Below, piece by piece: positions 1 through 8,311 of a stretch of 64,000 bases of DNA. The stretch is from Flavobacteriaceae bacterium. GTDB lineage: Bacteria; Bacteroidota; Bacteroidia; Flavobacteriales; Flavobacteriaceae. Position numbers and translations under genes: made by a program. The notes beneath the pieces are model-generated. The model was not told where the DNA came from, searched no databases, and saw only the letters and a list, made by a program, of their open reading frames with translations. How positions within the stretch are numbered: the stretch's first letter is position 1; every line of letters begins with the position of its first letter. The stretch lies in NCBI GenBank assembly GCA_947453195.1, contig CANGFO010000008.1, positions 1 to 64,000 on the forward strand, given 5' to 3'.

Positions 1-223
1 AAGTATTACAAGCAGTCCAGTGTGTATCTGTTGTAATGTTAGTTGTAACATCAACAGTTCCTGTTGGGTAAACCGTATTTTGCGGGTCGAAATTAGCCCA
101 GTTGTCTGTCCACATTGCTGCAGGAGCTGGAGCAAATGCACCACGATAAGTCGTGTTCACAATTTGTGCATTACCTAAAAATACTGTAAGTAATAGCGTC
201 AATAAATAGTAAGTTTTTTTCAT
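1..223 (-). CDS. Secreted protein, N-terminal fragment (runs off window start)
   Basis: Reading leftward from ATG at 223, the frame stays open to the window edge, giving about 74 residues. It begins MKKTYYLLTLLLTVFLGNAQ, a typical Flavobacterium Sec signal peptide ending in a small-residue cleavage site, followed by a Thr/Asn/Ala-rich mature start. The visible part shows no recognisable domain. Secreted proteins with this sort of start in this lineage are often T9SS cargo, but the C terminus is outside the window, so this is inference. A TAnnTTTG box lies at 248-255. The function is unknown. Confidence 0.75.
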   Translation of the reverse strand, partial: MKKTYYLLTLLLTVFLGNAQIVNTTYRGAFAPAPAAMWTDNWANFDPQNTVYPTGTVDVTTNITTDTHWTACNT

Positions 224-247
224 AATTGGGTTTGATTAAATTTTTGA

Positions 248-255
248 CAAACTTA
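248..255 (-). promoter_or_regulatory. Putative -7 box for the secreted protein at 1-223
   Basis: TAAGTTTG on the minus strand, 24 bases ahead of the ATG. It matches the Bacteroidota sigma-A -7 consensus TAnnTTTG. There is no experimental support. Confidence 0.5.
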
Positions 256-340
256 TACTCTAATTGTAAACCCAATTGAAAGAAATCTTTAATAATATAA
301 TAACTTTATGTTTCTAAATTGTTAATTGCCTGGAATTGTA

Positions 341-382
341 TTAATCAAAAAAGGCAAACTAATGTTTGCCTTTTTTGATTAA
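341..382 (-). terminator. Intrinsic terminator after the TonB receptor
   Basis: Perfect 19-bp inverted repeat (341-359 and 364-382) around a TAAT loop, with a GGCAAAC core flanked by A6 and T6 runs, so it can work in both directions. It lies 15 bases past the stop of the minus-strand receptor gene. Confidence 0.85.
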
Positions 383-397
383 GTATACAAGTATTTT

Positions 398-3364
398 CTA
401 AAATGAATAACTTAAAGATAAAGAAAATGTAGGGCCAAATTTAGTTAACCAAACCAAGTCATCTTCATCAGAATTGTATCCGTTTTTATTTTGAGAATCA
501 CCTGTGAAAATTGAATTAATAGTTTTATTAAATCCAGTAACATTGGTTTTTCCTAAATCATTGTTTTGATAAAAAATTAAATCTTGAGCCAAAACATTTT
601 GAGCGTTTAATTTAACCTCGATTTTATTTTTATAGAAGCTTTTAGAAATTTGTAAATCTAAGAACGTTCTGCTTTTTTCCCATAAAGCAGGAGTAGAAGC
701 TCCAACCGTTTGGTTACCTTGAATTGCAATACGATCTCCAATACGGTTTAAATTAGCCGATGCAGACCAACCTGTTTCTTTACCAATATATTGTAATCCA
801 GCATTAAATACATATGGTGATTGTCCTTGCAATGGGATTTCTTCTAACGTTGAAGATGTTACTAAATTAGATATATCTACTTTAGATCTAATTATAGAAA
901 GATTGGTAAACAATGTGATATCTTCTAATAAATTAGCACTTTTTGAACCAAATATTGAACTTAACAAAGTTCTATATTCCATTTCAATACCTTTATTTTC
1001 TCCAGATTTAGCATTTTCATATTTATTAGAATTATTTGCTTGAGCTTGCAATTCAATAGGATCTGAGAATTTTTTATAAAATGCAGAGATTGAAAACAGT
1101 TGCCCTTTTCCAGGGAAAATTTCATACCGTAAATCGGCATTGAATACTTTTGCAATTTTAAGATCTGGTGTTCCTTCAGTATTAAATTTAGTAGAAGCAT
1201 CATAAAATAAGAAAGGAGCTAATTCTCTAAATTCGGGTCTGTTTAAAGTTTTTGAAAAACTTAATCTTAAATTTTGCTTTTTATTAACTCCATAAATTAA
1301 ATTTAAAGAAGGTAAAAAATCAATTTGAGAATTATCTACATTAATTGGAGTTCCTGAATCTGATTTAGAAGTTAATAATTGAGAATATGATTCCATTCTA
1401 ACTCCCCAAATTACTCTAAACTTACCAATGCTATTATCCAACATAGCATATGCTGCATTTAAATTAGATGAAGCTTTATAGGTATCATTACCTTTTGTTC
1501 CATCAAATAAAGTTAACCCGCTTACTCCAGGCACTCCAGGAGCCCCAGGAGTAATGATTCCCATATTTGAACTATTAAAAATTGTTGAATTACTTGAAAA
1601 GGGAATGTAACTTGCTAAGTTATTACTTGTATAATTGTATCCGTTAATATTTCCTACAAAAGGCACATAACCTAATTGTCTTGCTGAGAAATCTCTATAA
1701 CGAGATTGTGTGAAGAAACCAATTTTTACATCTGTGGCGAATTTTTCAGTGAAATTAATTTTTCTACTAATATCGACTTTAGTACTAAAAATATTTTCAA
1801 TGTTTTCAGATACATACATAGACCCTGGCGATTCACTACCTACAGTATTTACTTGGAAATCTGCTTTTGGCTGTTGGTATCCTGGTCCAAAAATATTTGG
1901 ATTAATATTATAAGTATTTCTTCTATCATTAGGAATGCTTCTTACAACATTACTGTAAGACCCAACCCAGTTAATTTTAATTTTACTTGCCGTTAATAAA
2001 TGTTCTCCAGCAAGTTGACCTGTGTAAATTTTATTACTAGTAAACATTCTAGCAGTAGTGTTAATTAACATTGGTGGATCATCTTGTGAAATTGAACCAT
2101 TTCTATCAATAACTCTATTATTAGAATTAATGCTATATAAATTCTTAAATGTAAACGAATTGTTAGAATCCATTTTTAAAGACACATTTGCTAAAACCCC
2201 AAATAACGTTTGTGTGTTATAGTTATCATCAACTTGGTCAGTTAATAAAGCTCCAGGTGTCTCATAACTTTTACGCAATGTTTGATTGTAATTATTTGTT
2301 TTATTATATGAAACAGAAGCTAAAAATCCTAAATTTTGATTGTCTTTTTGTTTGAAAAATTTTCCAATTGTATATTGAAAGCTCATATTTGGACTAAACG
2401 CTTTATTATACAAGCCCCAATCTGTTTGATAGGATTTAGCCAAATCAGAAATTTGAGTATAGCTACTTTGTGTATGTGCTTGTTGTAAAGCTTGAAATTG
2501 AGTTGTAGAAGGAAATGAAGCTGGCAATCCTCTTGTTCCATCATCAACCCCTAGCCAATCACTTTTTCCTCCTTCATAATATAATTGATTTTTACCTGTA
2601 GTAATTGTATTGAATCCCGAACTTATAGATAAACTTTGAAAATCTTTATCTGGGGTAGCTTTAGTGTTGATTTCTACAACTCCACCTGCAAATTCTCCAG
2701 GTAAATCTGGCGAAGCAGTTTTATAAATGACAATATTATCAATCATATTAGCAGGGAAAATATCAAACGAGAAGGCTTTTCTATCTGGTTCTGAACTTGG
2801 AAGTGGCGCACCATTTAAAAAAGTAGTATTGTAACGATCATTTAAACCTCTAATAATTACAAATTTATTGTCTTGCACACTTGCTCCACTAATTCTTTTT
2901 AACACATCAGAAGTGGTTCTATCTGGAGTTCTTTTAATAGTTTCTGCAGAAATTCCATCGGATACTCTAATGCTATTTTTTTGTAACGTCAATAATGATT
3001 TTACAGATTCGGTTTTAGCTTTTGTTGACTTAATAACAACATCTTCTAATTGATTTTTCTTTTCAACTAGTGATACTGTTAAATCGTAAGTGTCATTTGA
3101 AACAGTTTGAATATCAGAAACAATTTTAGACTCAAAAGACAAAAATGAAAATTGAATTGAATAATTCCCAACCGGAAGATTTCTAAAAATAAAATTTCCC
3201 TCTGAATCAGAGATGGTAGATTTTTTTATTGATTTTATTACAATATTTACCCCAGACAAAGGCTTTCCTGTATTTTCTTCAATAACAACTCCTTTAATTA
3301 TTGAACTTTGAGCAAAAATAATTTGTGTAAATAAAATTAACACTAATGATGAAATAAGTTTCAT
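398..3364 (-). CDS. TonB-dependent receptor with carboxypeptidase-regulatory-like domain
   Basis: 988-residue outer-membrane receptor. Residues 1-19 are a signal peptide ending FAQ. Residues 22-100 form a CarboxypepD_reg-like beta-sandwich (IKGVVIEENTGKPLSGVNI, then SDSEGNFIF). A plug domain follows, with the hallmark RGLNDRY at 172-178, LNGAPLPSSEPDR just after it, and the PDLPGEFAGGVVEINTK stretch near 219-235. The remainder is a beta-barrel ending in an aromatic residue (SLSYSF). The family imports large substrates with TonB energy. The plug type, with the RY..LNG..PS..P pattern, is the one often linked to oligosaccharides or peptides, but no ligand can be assigned here. It is transcribed alone from a -7 box at 3391-3398 and is divergent from two T9SS cargo genes. 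Confidence 0.93.
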   Translation of the reverse strand: MKLISSLVLILFTQIIFAQSSIIKGVVIEENTGKPLSGVNIVIKSIKKSTISDSEGNFIFRNLPVGNYSIQFSFLSFESKIVSDIQTVSNDTYDLTVSLVEKKNQLEDVVIKSTKAKTESVKSLLTLQKNSIRVSDGISAETIKRTPDRTTSDVLKRISGASVQDNKFVIIRGLNDRYNTTFLNGAPLPSSEPDRKAFSFDIFPANMIDNIVIYKTASPDLPGEFAGGVVEINTKATPDKDFQSLSISSGFNTITTGKNQLYYEGGKSDWLGVDDGTRGLPASFPSTTQFQALQQAHTQSSYTQISDLAKSYQTDWGLYNKAFSPNMSFQYTIGKFFKQKDNQNLGFLASVSYNKTNNYNQTLRKSYETPGALLTDQVDDNYNTQTLFGVLANVSLKMDSNNSFTFKNLYSINSNNRVIDRNGSISQDDPPMLINTTARMFTSNKIYTGQLAGEHLLTASKIKINWVGSYSNVVRSIPNDRRNTYNINPNIFGPGYQQPKADFQVNTVGSESPGSMYVSENIENIFSTKVDISRKINFTEKFATDVKIGFFTQSRYRDFSARQLGYVPFVGNINGYNYTSNNLASYIPFSSNSTIFNSSNMGIITPGAPGVPGVSGLTLFDGTKGNDTYKASSNLNAAYAMLDNSIGKFRVIWGVRMESYSQLLTSKSDSGTPINVDNSQIDFLPSLNLIYGVNKKQNLRLSFSKTLNRPEFRELAPFLFYDASTKFNTEGTPDLKIAKVFNADLRYEIFPGKGQLFSISAFYKKFSDPIELQAQANNSNKYENAKSGENKGIEMEYRTLLSSIFGSKSANLLEDITLFTNLSIIRSKVDISNLVTSSTLEEIPLQGQSPYVFNAGLQYIGKETGWSASANLNRIGDRIAIQGNQTVGASTPALWEKSRTFLDLQISKSFYKNKIEVKLNAQNVLAQDLIFYQNNDLGKTNVTGFNKTINSIFTGDSQNKNGYNSDEDDLVWLTKFGPTFSLSLSYSF

Positions 3365-3390
3365 TTTAAATTGAATTTTAAATTTGATGG

Positions 3391-3398
3391 CAAAAATA
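3391..3398 (-). promoter_or_regulatory. Putative -7 box for the TonB receptor
   Basis: TATTTTTG on the minus strand, 26 bases ahead of the ATG at 3364. It matches TAnnTTTG. Confidence 0.55.
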
Positions 3399-3599
3399 CT
3401 TATAGATATATTTAAGTATGTTAACTCTTCTTTATCAAATAGTGTAAAAAAAAATTTAATGTTAAATTAATGTTAAAGCAGTATTAACTGAATGTTACTT
3501 AAAAATAAAGTTTAGTAAATTTCAATAAAATTAGATCGTTAATTAATGAATAATATTGTTTAAAATTGAAAAAACGGCAAGATATTTGAATATATATTT

Positions 3600-3607
3600 T
3601 ATCTTTG
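3600..3607 (+). promoter_or_regulatory. Putative -7 box for the mini T9SS protein
   Basis: TATCTTTG, 18 bases ahead of the ATG at 3626. It matches TAnnTTTG. Confidence 0.6.
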
Positions 3608-3625
3608 CTACAACATATATAATTT

Positions 3626-3961
3626 ATGAAGAAAAACTACTTCTATATTTTACTTACATGTTTTTTCTTGAGCGCTACAAGTTTGTTAGCTCAAGAGGGT
3701 AAACCACAGCCTAAAGGGCAGGACAATTCTATAGAAGGATTGAACTTTTACCCAAATCCTGTGACTAATGGTAAGTTGTATATTACTTCAAAAAATAATG
3801 AAGATAAACAAATTGCTATTTTTGATGTTTTAGGTAAAAGAGTTTTTCAAACTCTTCTTACATCTAGAGAATTAAATATTTCTTCCTTATCTCCTGGTAT
3901 CTATTTCATCAAAATTGAAGAAGGAGATGCTAGCGCTACCCGAAAATTAATCGTTCGATAA
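3626..3961 (+). CDS. Minimal secreted protein: signal peptide plus T9SS type A sorting domain
   Basis: 111 residues. A signal peptide (about 1-22, ending LLAQ) is followed by only about 14 polar residues (EGKPQPKGQDNSIEG) and then a complete T9SS type A C-terminal domain: LNFYPNPVTNGKLYI, IAIFDVLGKRVFQT, LNISSLSPGIYFIKI and a terminal RKLIVR. There is no room for a conventional cargo domain. The sorting domain resembles that of the next gene, with FDVLGK and YPNPVxNG shared. The protein would be exported by Sec and passed to the T9SS translocon, where the C-terminal domain is normally cleaved. What role a nearly cargo-free substrate plays is unknown. It has its own -7 box and a 97-base gap before the next gene. 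Confidence 0.88.
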   Translation: MKKNYFYILLTCFFLSATSLLAQEGKPQPKGQDNSIEGLNFYPNPVTNGKLYITSKNNEDKQIAIFDVLGKRVFQTLLTSRELNISSLSPGIYFIKIEEGDASATRKLIVR

Positions 3962-4023
3962 TCCTAATATTACTATTAACTGTAATTTTACATGGAATTT
4001 ATTCCACTTATAAAAATAGTAAT

Positions 4024-4031
4024 TATCTTTG
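4024..4031 (+). promoter_or_regulatory. Putative -7 box for the 582-residue T9SS protein
   Basis: TATCTTTG, 26 bases ahead of the ATG at 4058. It matches TAnnTTTG. Confidence 0.6.
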
Positions 4032-4057
4032 TTTAATAATTTTACATTAAAAAAATC

Positions 4058-5806
4058 ATGAAAAAACTTTACATTTTATTATTATTAGCAGTAGCTTCTG
4101 TATCTTTTGGACAGACAATCTACTCTGAAAACATGGGTACTCCAACAGGTACCACTTTAATCCCCGCTTATGTAACAGGTACTGCACCGGCTACATTCCA
4201 AAACGGAACTCCAATAGTATATACTGGAACTGGTGATGTTAGAGTTACATCGGCATCAAGCACTTACACTGGCGCATCAGGTGGTGGTAACGTTTATTTA
4301 ACTGGTACTGCAGGAAAATACTTTCAAATTGACGGAATTAATACCTCTGCTTATTCTTCTGCAAACATTCAAATGACATTTGGATATTTAACTGCAACTT
4401 TTGCTACAGTGCAAGTTATTTTAGAGTACAGTACAAATGCAACTGCTACTACTCCAACTTGGACACCTATCTCATTTACAAATAACACTACTGCTGCATG
4501 GAACTTAGTTTCTATTCCAGGAGGAGTTTTACCTTCTTCTAATTCTTTATCCTTGCGTTTTACTCAACCTACTGTAGCTGGACAAATTAGAATTGATGAT
4601 ATTAAAATTTTCAATTACAACCCAGCATGTACTTTAGTACTTGCGGCTGCAACTGGAGCGTGTGACGCTGTAACTTTTAATATTGATACTTACACGGCTA
4701 CAATTCCTTTTACAGGTGGTGGTTCAGGTTCTTATACAATTACCCCTTCTGCAGGTACTGTTGCGGGAGACAATCCAGGATCAGTTGCTGCTGGTAACAT
4801 CTTAATAAATGGTGTGCCAGAAGGAACTAATTTAACTGTTGATGTAGTTAGTGGAGTATGTTCATATCAGTCAGTACTAACTGCACCAGTATGCAAACCT
4901 GTAAATACATTACCTTATAGTGAGCCTTTCCCATATACTGCAGGAAACACTTTAGGATCTTCTCAAAGATGGACAAACCTTAATACAGGAGATGATATTC
5001 TTGCTGCTTCAGGAAGCTTAGCTTACACTGGATATGCAGCAACAGGAAATTCAGTGACTTTTACAGGTGCTGGAATTGACTGTTTCTCTCCGTTCACATC
5101 TACTACAACTGGAACAATTTATGCTTCTTTCTTAGTTAATGTTACCGATTTGTCTACTATGACTGCTACTACTCCAACTACTTATTTTGCTGGATTAACT
5201 GATGCTGCTAAGAATTATAAAGGGCGTTTATTTATTACTAAATCTGGTACACAATACCAATTTGGTTTAGATGCTGCTAGTACAACTACTAATTTAGATG
5301 CTACTTTAAGAAATGCAGGTGATGTACAGCTAGTAATCATGAGTTATGATTTTGCAACTTTAACATTAAAAGCTTGGATCAATCCAGATTTAGCTACTTT
5401 TGATGTTGCTGTTACTGCACCAACTTTATCTCAAGTATTAACTACTGCAATTGCAGATTTAGGTGGATTTATCTTAAGACAAGATACCGCTACTACAACT
5501 CCAACAATTATTTTTGACGAATTAAGAATAGACACTACAATTGGTGGAATACTTGCTTCAAATCAAGTGAATGCTATTGCTGGATTAAAAGTATATCCTA
5601 ACCCAGTTTCTAATGGAACTTTATTCATCGAAACGGATATAAATGCTGCTAAAACAGTTACTATCTTTGATGTATTAGGAAAACAAGTATTAAACACAAC
5701 TACTTCTAATAATGCTATCAATGTAAGCCAATTACACACTGGAATTTACATGGTGCAAATTACTGAAGAAGGTAATACTGCAACTAAAAAATTAGTAATT
5801 AGATAA
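4058..5806 (+). CDS. T9SS-secreted surface protein, beta-sandwich repeats
   Basis: 582 residues. The signal peptide (MKKLYILLLLAVASVSFGQ) is followed by a Thr/Ser/Gly-rich beta-sandwich region of about 170 residues ending in RIDDIKIFNYNPAC. This resembles the jelly-roll adhesin modules found in T9SS cargo. A middle segment comes next, then a second lectin/LamG-like sandwich (about 285-500) ending IIFDELRID. The last ~75 residues are a T9SS type A sorting domain (LKVYPNPVSNG, VTIFDVLGKQV, ATKKLVIR). No catalytic motif is visible, so adhesion or a structural surface role is the best guess. It is flanked by its own -7 box and a strong terminator at 5825-5852, so it is probably monocistronic. Confidence 0.88.
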   Translation: MKKLYILLLLAVASVSFGQTIYSENMGTPTGTTLIPAYVTGTAPATFQNGTPIVYTGTGDVRVTSASSTYTGASGGGNVYLTGTAGKYFQIDGINTSAYSSANIQMTFGYLTATFATVQVILEYSTNATATTPTWTPISFTNNTTAAWNLVSIPGGVLPSSNSLSLRFTQPTVAGQIRIDDIKIFNYNPACTLVLAAATGACDAVTFNIDTYTATIPFTGGGSGSYTITPSAGTVAGDNPGSVAAGNILINGVPEGTNLTVDVVSGVCSYQSVLTAPVCKPVNTLPYSEPFPYTAGNTLGSSQRWTNLNTGDDILAASGSLAYTGYAATGNSVTFTGAGIDCFSPFTSTTTGTIYASFLVNVTDLSTMTATTPTTYFAGLTDAAKNYKGRLFITKSGTQYQFGLDAASTTTNLDATLRNAGDVQLVIMSYDFATLTLKAWINPDLATFDVAVTAPTLSQVLTTAIADLGGFILRQDTATTTPTIIFDELRIDTTIGGILASNQVNAIAGLKVYPNPVSNGTLFIETDINAAKTVTIFDVLGKQVLNTTTSNNAINVSQLHTGIYMVQITEEGNTATKKLVIR

Positions 5807-5824
5807 TTACTCTAAATACAACTG

Positions 5825-5852
5825 AAAAGCTCCAATAATCATTGGAGCTTTT
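5825..5852 (+). terminator. Intrinsic terminator after the T9SS protein
   Basis: 12-bp perfect stem (AAAAGCTCCAAT / ATTGGAGCTTTT) with an AATC loop and a following T-run. Confidence 0.85.
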
Positions 5853-5862
5853 TTATTTTTAT

Positions 5863-5870
5863 TACTTTTG
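5863..5870 (+). promoter_or_regulatory. Putative -7 box for the LuxE-like gene
   Basis: TACTTTTG, 14 bases ahead of the TTG start at 5885. It leaves space for only a very short leader and so supports that start. Confidence 0.55.
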
Positions 5871-5884
5871 TAAAAATTACAACC

Positions 5885-6865
5885 TTGATCCCTTCACAAG
5901 ATATTTTCACTATTTCGAGTGCAAAGCAATTTGAAAAAATAGCTTTGAAAGTTTTTCGTTACCAACACGAAAACAACGCCATCTATAGAGAATTTTGTGA
6001 TTTATTAAAAACCGATAAAGGGGCTGTAAAATCGCTGGAGCAAATTCCGTTTTTGCCTATTCAATTTTTTAAAAGTCACGAGGTGCTTTCTAGTATTGAA
6101 CCCGTTCAAGAAACCTTCACGAGTAGCGGAACTACCGGAATGATTACTAGTAAGCATTTAATTACAGATGTTTCCCTATACGAACAAAGTTACCGCAATG
6201 CATTTTCAGAATTTTACGGAAATATTGAAGATTATGCCGTTTTGGCTTTGCTCCCTTCCTATTTAGAGCGAACCGGTTCGTCCTTAATCTATATGATTCA
6301 AGATTTAATTGAACTTTCAAATAATGAAAATAGCGGATTTTACTTACATAATTACGACGAACTAATTTCTAAATTATTAGAACTGGATGCTGCAGGGCAA
6401 AATGTAATATTAATAGGAGTAACTTATGCTTTATTGGATTTAATTGAGAATCAAAAATTTCAATTAAAAAACACCCTCATCATGGAAACGGGTGGAATGA
6501 AAGGCAAGCGAAAAGAAATTATTCGAGAAGAATTACACCAAATTCTTTGTGAAGGTTTTGGAGTTTCGAGCATTCACTCCGAATACGGCATGACCGAATT
6601 ATTATCCCAAGCCTATTCATTAGGAAACGGAATATTTGAATGTCCTAGCTGGATGCATATCCTAATTCGAGATCCCGAAGATGCACTAACTTATGTTTCA
6701 AATGGAAAAACTGGCGGCATCAATGTGATTGATTTGGCCAACATCAATTCGTGTTCGTTTATTGCCACGCAAGATTTGGGTAAGAAATATCCTAACAATT
6801 CCTTCGAAGTATTGGGAAGATTCGACAATTCCGACATTCGTGGATGTAATTTAATGGTGTATTAA
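5885..6865 (+). CDS. LuxE-like acyl-protein synthetase / acyl transferase
   Basis: 326 residues, starting at TTG (IPSQDIFTI). The start is supported by the -7 box 14 bases upstream and the absence of an in-frame ATG between them. The protein is a LuxE/ANL-superfamily adenylation enzyme. It shows the phosphate-binding loop TSSGTTG near residue 80, METGGMKGKR near 200, and EYGMTELLSQAY near 240, the equivalent of the ANL A5 motif. LuxE activates fatty acids as acyl-AMP and transfers them to its own cysteine. No luxCD genes are nearby, so bioluminescence is not implied. Stand-alone homologues are common in Bacteroidota and their substrate is not known to me. It is convergent with tyrS across a shared terminator. 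Confidence 0.82.
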   Translation: MIPSQDIFTISSAKQFEKIALKVFRYQHENNAIYREFCDLLKTDKGAVKSLEQIPFLPIQFFKSHEVLSSIEPVQETFTSSGTTGMITSKHLITDVSLYEQSYRNAFSEFYGNIEDYAVLALLPSYLERTGSSLIYMIQDLIELSNNENSGFYLHNYDELISKLLELDAAGQNVILIGVTYALLDLIENQKFQLKNTLIMETGGMKGKRKEIIREELHQILCEGFGVSSIHSEYGMTELLSQAYSLGNGIFECPSWMHILIRDPEDALTYVSNGKTGGINVIDLANINSCSFIATQDLGKKYPNNSFEVLGRFDNSDIRGCNLMVY

Positions 6866-6889
6866 AAAAGGAGCCGTTTAGCTCCTTTT
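6866..6889. terminator. Bidirectional terminator between LuxE-like gene and tyrS
   Basis: 9-bp stem AAAAGGAGC / GCTCCTTTT with a CGTTTA loop between two convergent stops. Confidence 0.8.
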
Positions 6890-6892
6890 CAT

Positions 6893-8188
6893 TTATACTA
6901 TTTGAATTAAGTAATAATTCTTCTTCCCTTTTTGTAAAACTAAAAATTTGCATTTTATCAAATCTTTCTCGGTTATTAAATAATCTTCGGCAACTTTAGC
7001 TTTATTTAATGAAACCGCATTTTGTTTCAATTCGCGTCTCGCATCACTATTAGAGGGTAAAAAATTAGTTTTAGCCGCTAGAGCAGCAATCATATCAATT
7101 CCGTTTGCTAGATCCTCCTTTGAAATTTGTGCATTCGGAACCCCATCAAAAACTTCTACAAAAGTGGCGTCATCTAGTTTGGCTAAATCTTCCATAGTAG
7201 GGCTAAAAAAAGCATTCGAAGCAAAAATAGCGCGCTCTAATTCTTCTTTTCCGTGAACAAAAGTCGTTACTTCTTCTGCCAATCGTTTTTGCAAGACTCT
7301 CAAATGCGGTGCTTCATGGTGTTCAGCTATTAATGCTTCCACCGTGTTTTTATCTAAAAACGTGAAAATCTTAATGTATTTTTCTGCATCAACATCTGTT
7401 GTATTCAACCAAAATTGGTAAAATTTATAAACCGAAGTTTTATCGGCGGTAAGCCAAACATTACCCCCTTCGCTTTTTCCAAATTTAGATCCATCAGCTT
7501 TCGTGATTAATGGGCAAGTCATTGCATAGGCTTTAGCGCCTTCGCCATTCATTCTGCGCACTAATTCAGTTCCTGTAGTAATATTCCCCCACTGATCTGA
7601 ACCTCCCATTTGCAACAAGCAATGGTGTGTTTTATATAAATGATGAAAATCGTAACCTTGAATTAATTGGTAAGTAAATTCTGTAAAACTCATTCCTTCC
7701 CCGCTTTCTCCACTTAAACGTTTTTTAACCGAATCTTTGGCCATCATGTAATTCACTGTGATGCGTTTACCTACATCTCGAGCAAAATTGATAAATGAAA
7801 AATCTTTCATCCAATCGTAGTTGTTTACCAACAAAGGAGCATTTGCAGCAGTAGAATTAAAATCTAAGAATCGAGATAATACCGCTTTAATTCCGGCAAC
7901 ATTTTTTTCTAAAGTAGCTTCATCAAGCAAATTTCTCTCATCCGATTTTCCAGAAGGATCTCCAATCATTCCGGTTGCACCGCCCACCAAAGCAATTGGT
8001 TTATGGCCATATTGCTCCAAATGAACCAACAAAATAATCGGCACCAAACTCCCAATATGCAACGAATCACTTGTTGGATCAAACCCAATATAAGTCGTTG
8101 TCATTTCTTTAGTCAGTTGCTCCTCAGTCCCAGGCATAATATCGTGAACCAGTCCGCGCCATTGCAATTCTTCTACTAAATTTTTCAT
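6893..8188 (-). CDS. tyrS: Tyrosine--tRNA ligase
   Basis: Class I aminoacyl-tRNA synthetase that charges tRNA-Tyr. From the ATG at 8188 it has 431 residues, the usual bacterial length. Visible signatures are the HIGH-type HIGS at 44-47 ([10 protein letters not shown]), the tyrosine-site GYDFHHLY and [10 protein letters not shown], the KMSKS-type KFGKS near 235, and a C-terminal S4 RNA-binding domain ([10 protein letters not shown] to the end). The frame stays open upstream to 8269, but that adds a hydrophobic 27-residue stretch foreign to the family. A -7 box at 8209-8216 lies inside that stretch, so 8188 is the start. No T-box is expected or seen. It is convergent with the LuxE-like gene. 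Confidence 0.96.
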   Translation of the reverse strand: MKNLVEELQWRGLVHDIMPGTEEQLTKEMTTTYIGFDPTSDSLHIGSLVPIILLVHLEQYGHKPIALVGGATGMIGDPSGKSDERNLLDEATLEKNVAGIKAVLSRFLDFNSTAANAPLLVNNYDWMKDFSFINFARDVGKRITVNYMMAKDSVKKRLSGESGEGMSFTEFTYQLIQGYDFHHLYKTHHCLLQMGGSDQWGNITTGTELVRRMNGEGAKAYAMTCPLITKADGSKFGKSEGGNVWLTADKTSVYKFYQFWLNTTDVDAEKYIKIFTFLDKNTVEALIAEHHEAPHLRVLQKRLAEEVTTFVHGKEELERAIFASNAFFSPTMEDLAKLDDATFVEVFDGVPNAQISKEDLANGIDMIAALAAKTNFLPSNSDARRELKQNAVSLNKAKVAEDYLITEKDLIKCKFLVLQKGKKNYYLIQIV

Positions 8189-8208
8189 CGTAAAAACTAT
8201 AATTTCAG

Positions 8209-8216
8209 CAAATATA
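8209..8216 (-). promoter_or_regulatory. Putative -7 box for tyrS (decides the start)
   Basis: TATATTTG on the minus strand, 20 bases ahead of the ATG at 8188. It falls within the longer open frame that begins at 8269 and so argues against the longer start. Confidence 0.6.
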
Positions 8217-8298
8217 AGAATTGTGAATGGCAATGGCAACAAAGGTAATTTGGAGTAGATTTTTTTCAAGTTTAAAACTAATAACCCACCAAACTAAT

Positions 8299-8306
8299 TA
8301 TCTTTG
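8299..8306 (+). promoter_or_regulatory. Putative -7 box for the epimerase
   Basis: TATCTTTG with only 5 bases between it and the ATG at 8312. The transcript would be leaderless or nearly so. Confidence 0.55.
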
Positions 8307-8311
8307 TACTC

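Noticed and set aside
1706..1996. Plus-strand frames within the first TonB receptor gene
   Set aside because: They lie antisense to a well-supported receptor, with no family signature or plausible start.
5885..6865. Bioluminescence operon suggested by the LuxE-like gene
   Set aside because: No luxA, luxB, luxC or luxD lies nearby, and orphan LuxE-like genes occur in non-luminous Bacteroidota.
8189..8269. N-terminal extension of tyrS (27 hydrophobic residues)
   Set aside because: It contains a -7 promoter box at 8209-8216 and the family starts at [12 protein letters not shown], so the shorter start at 8188 is used.
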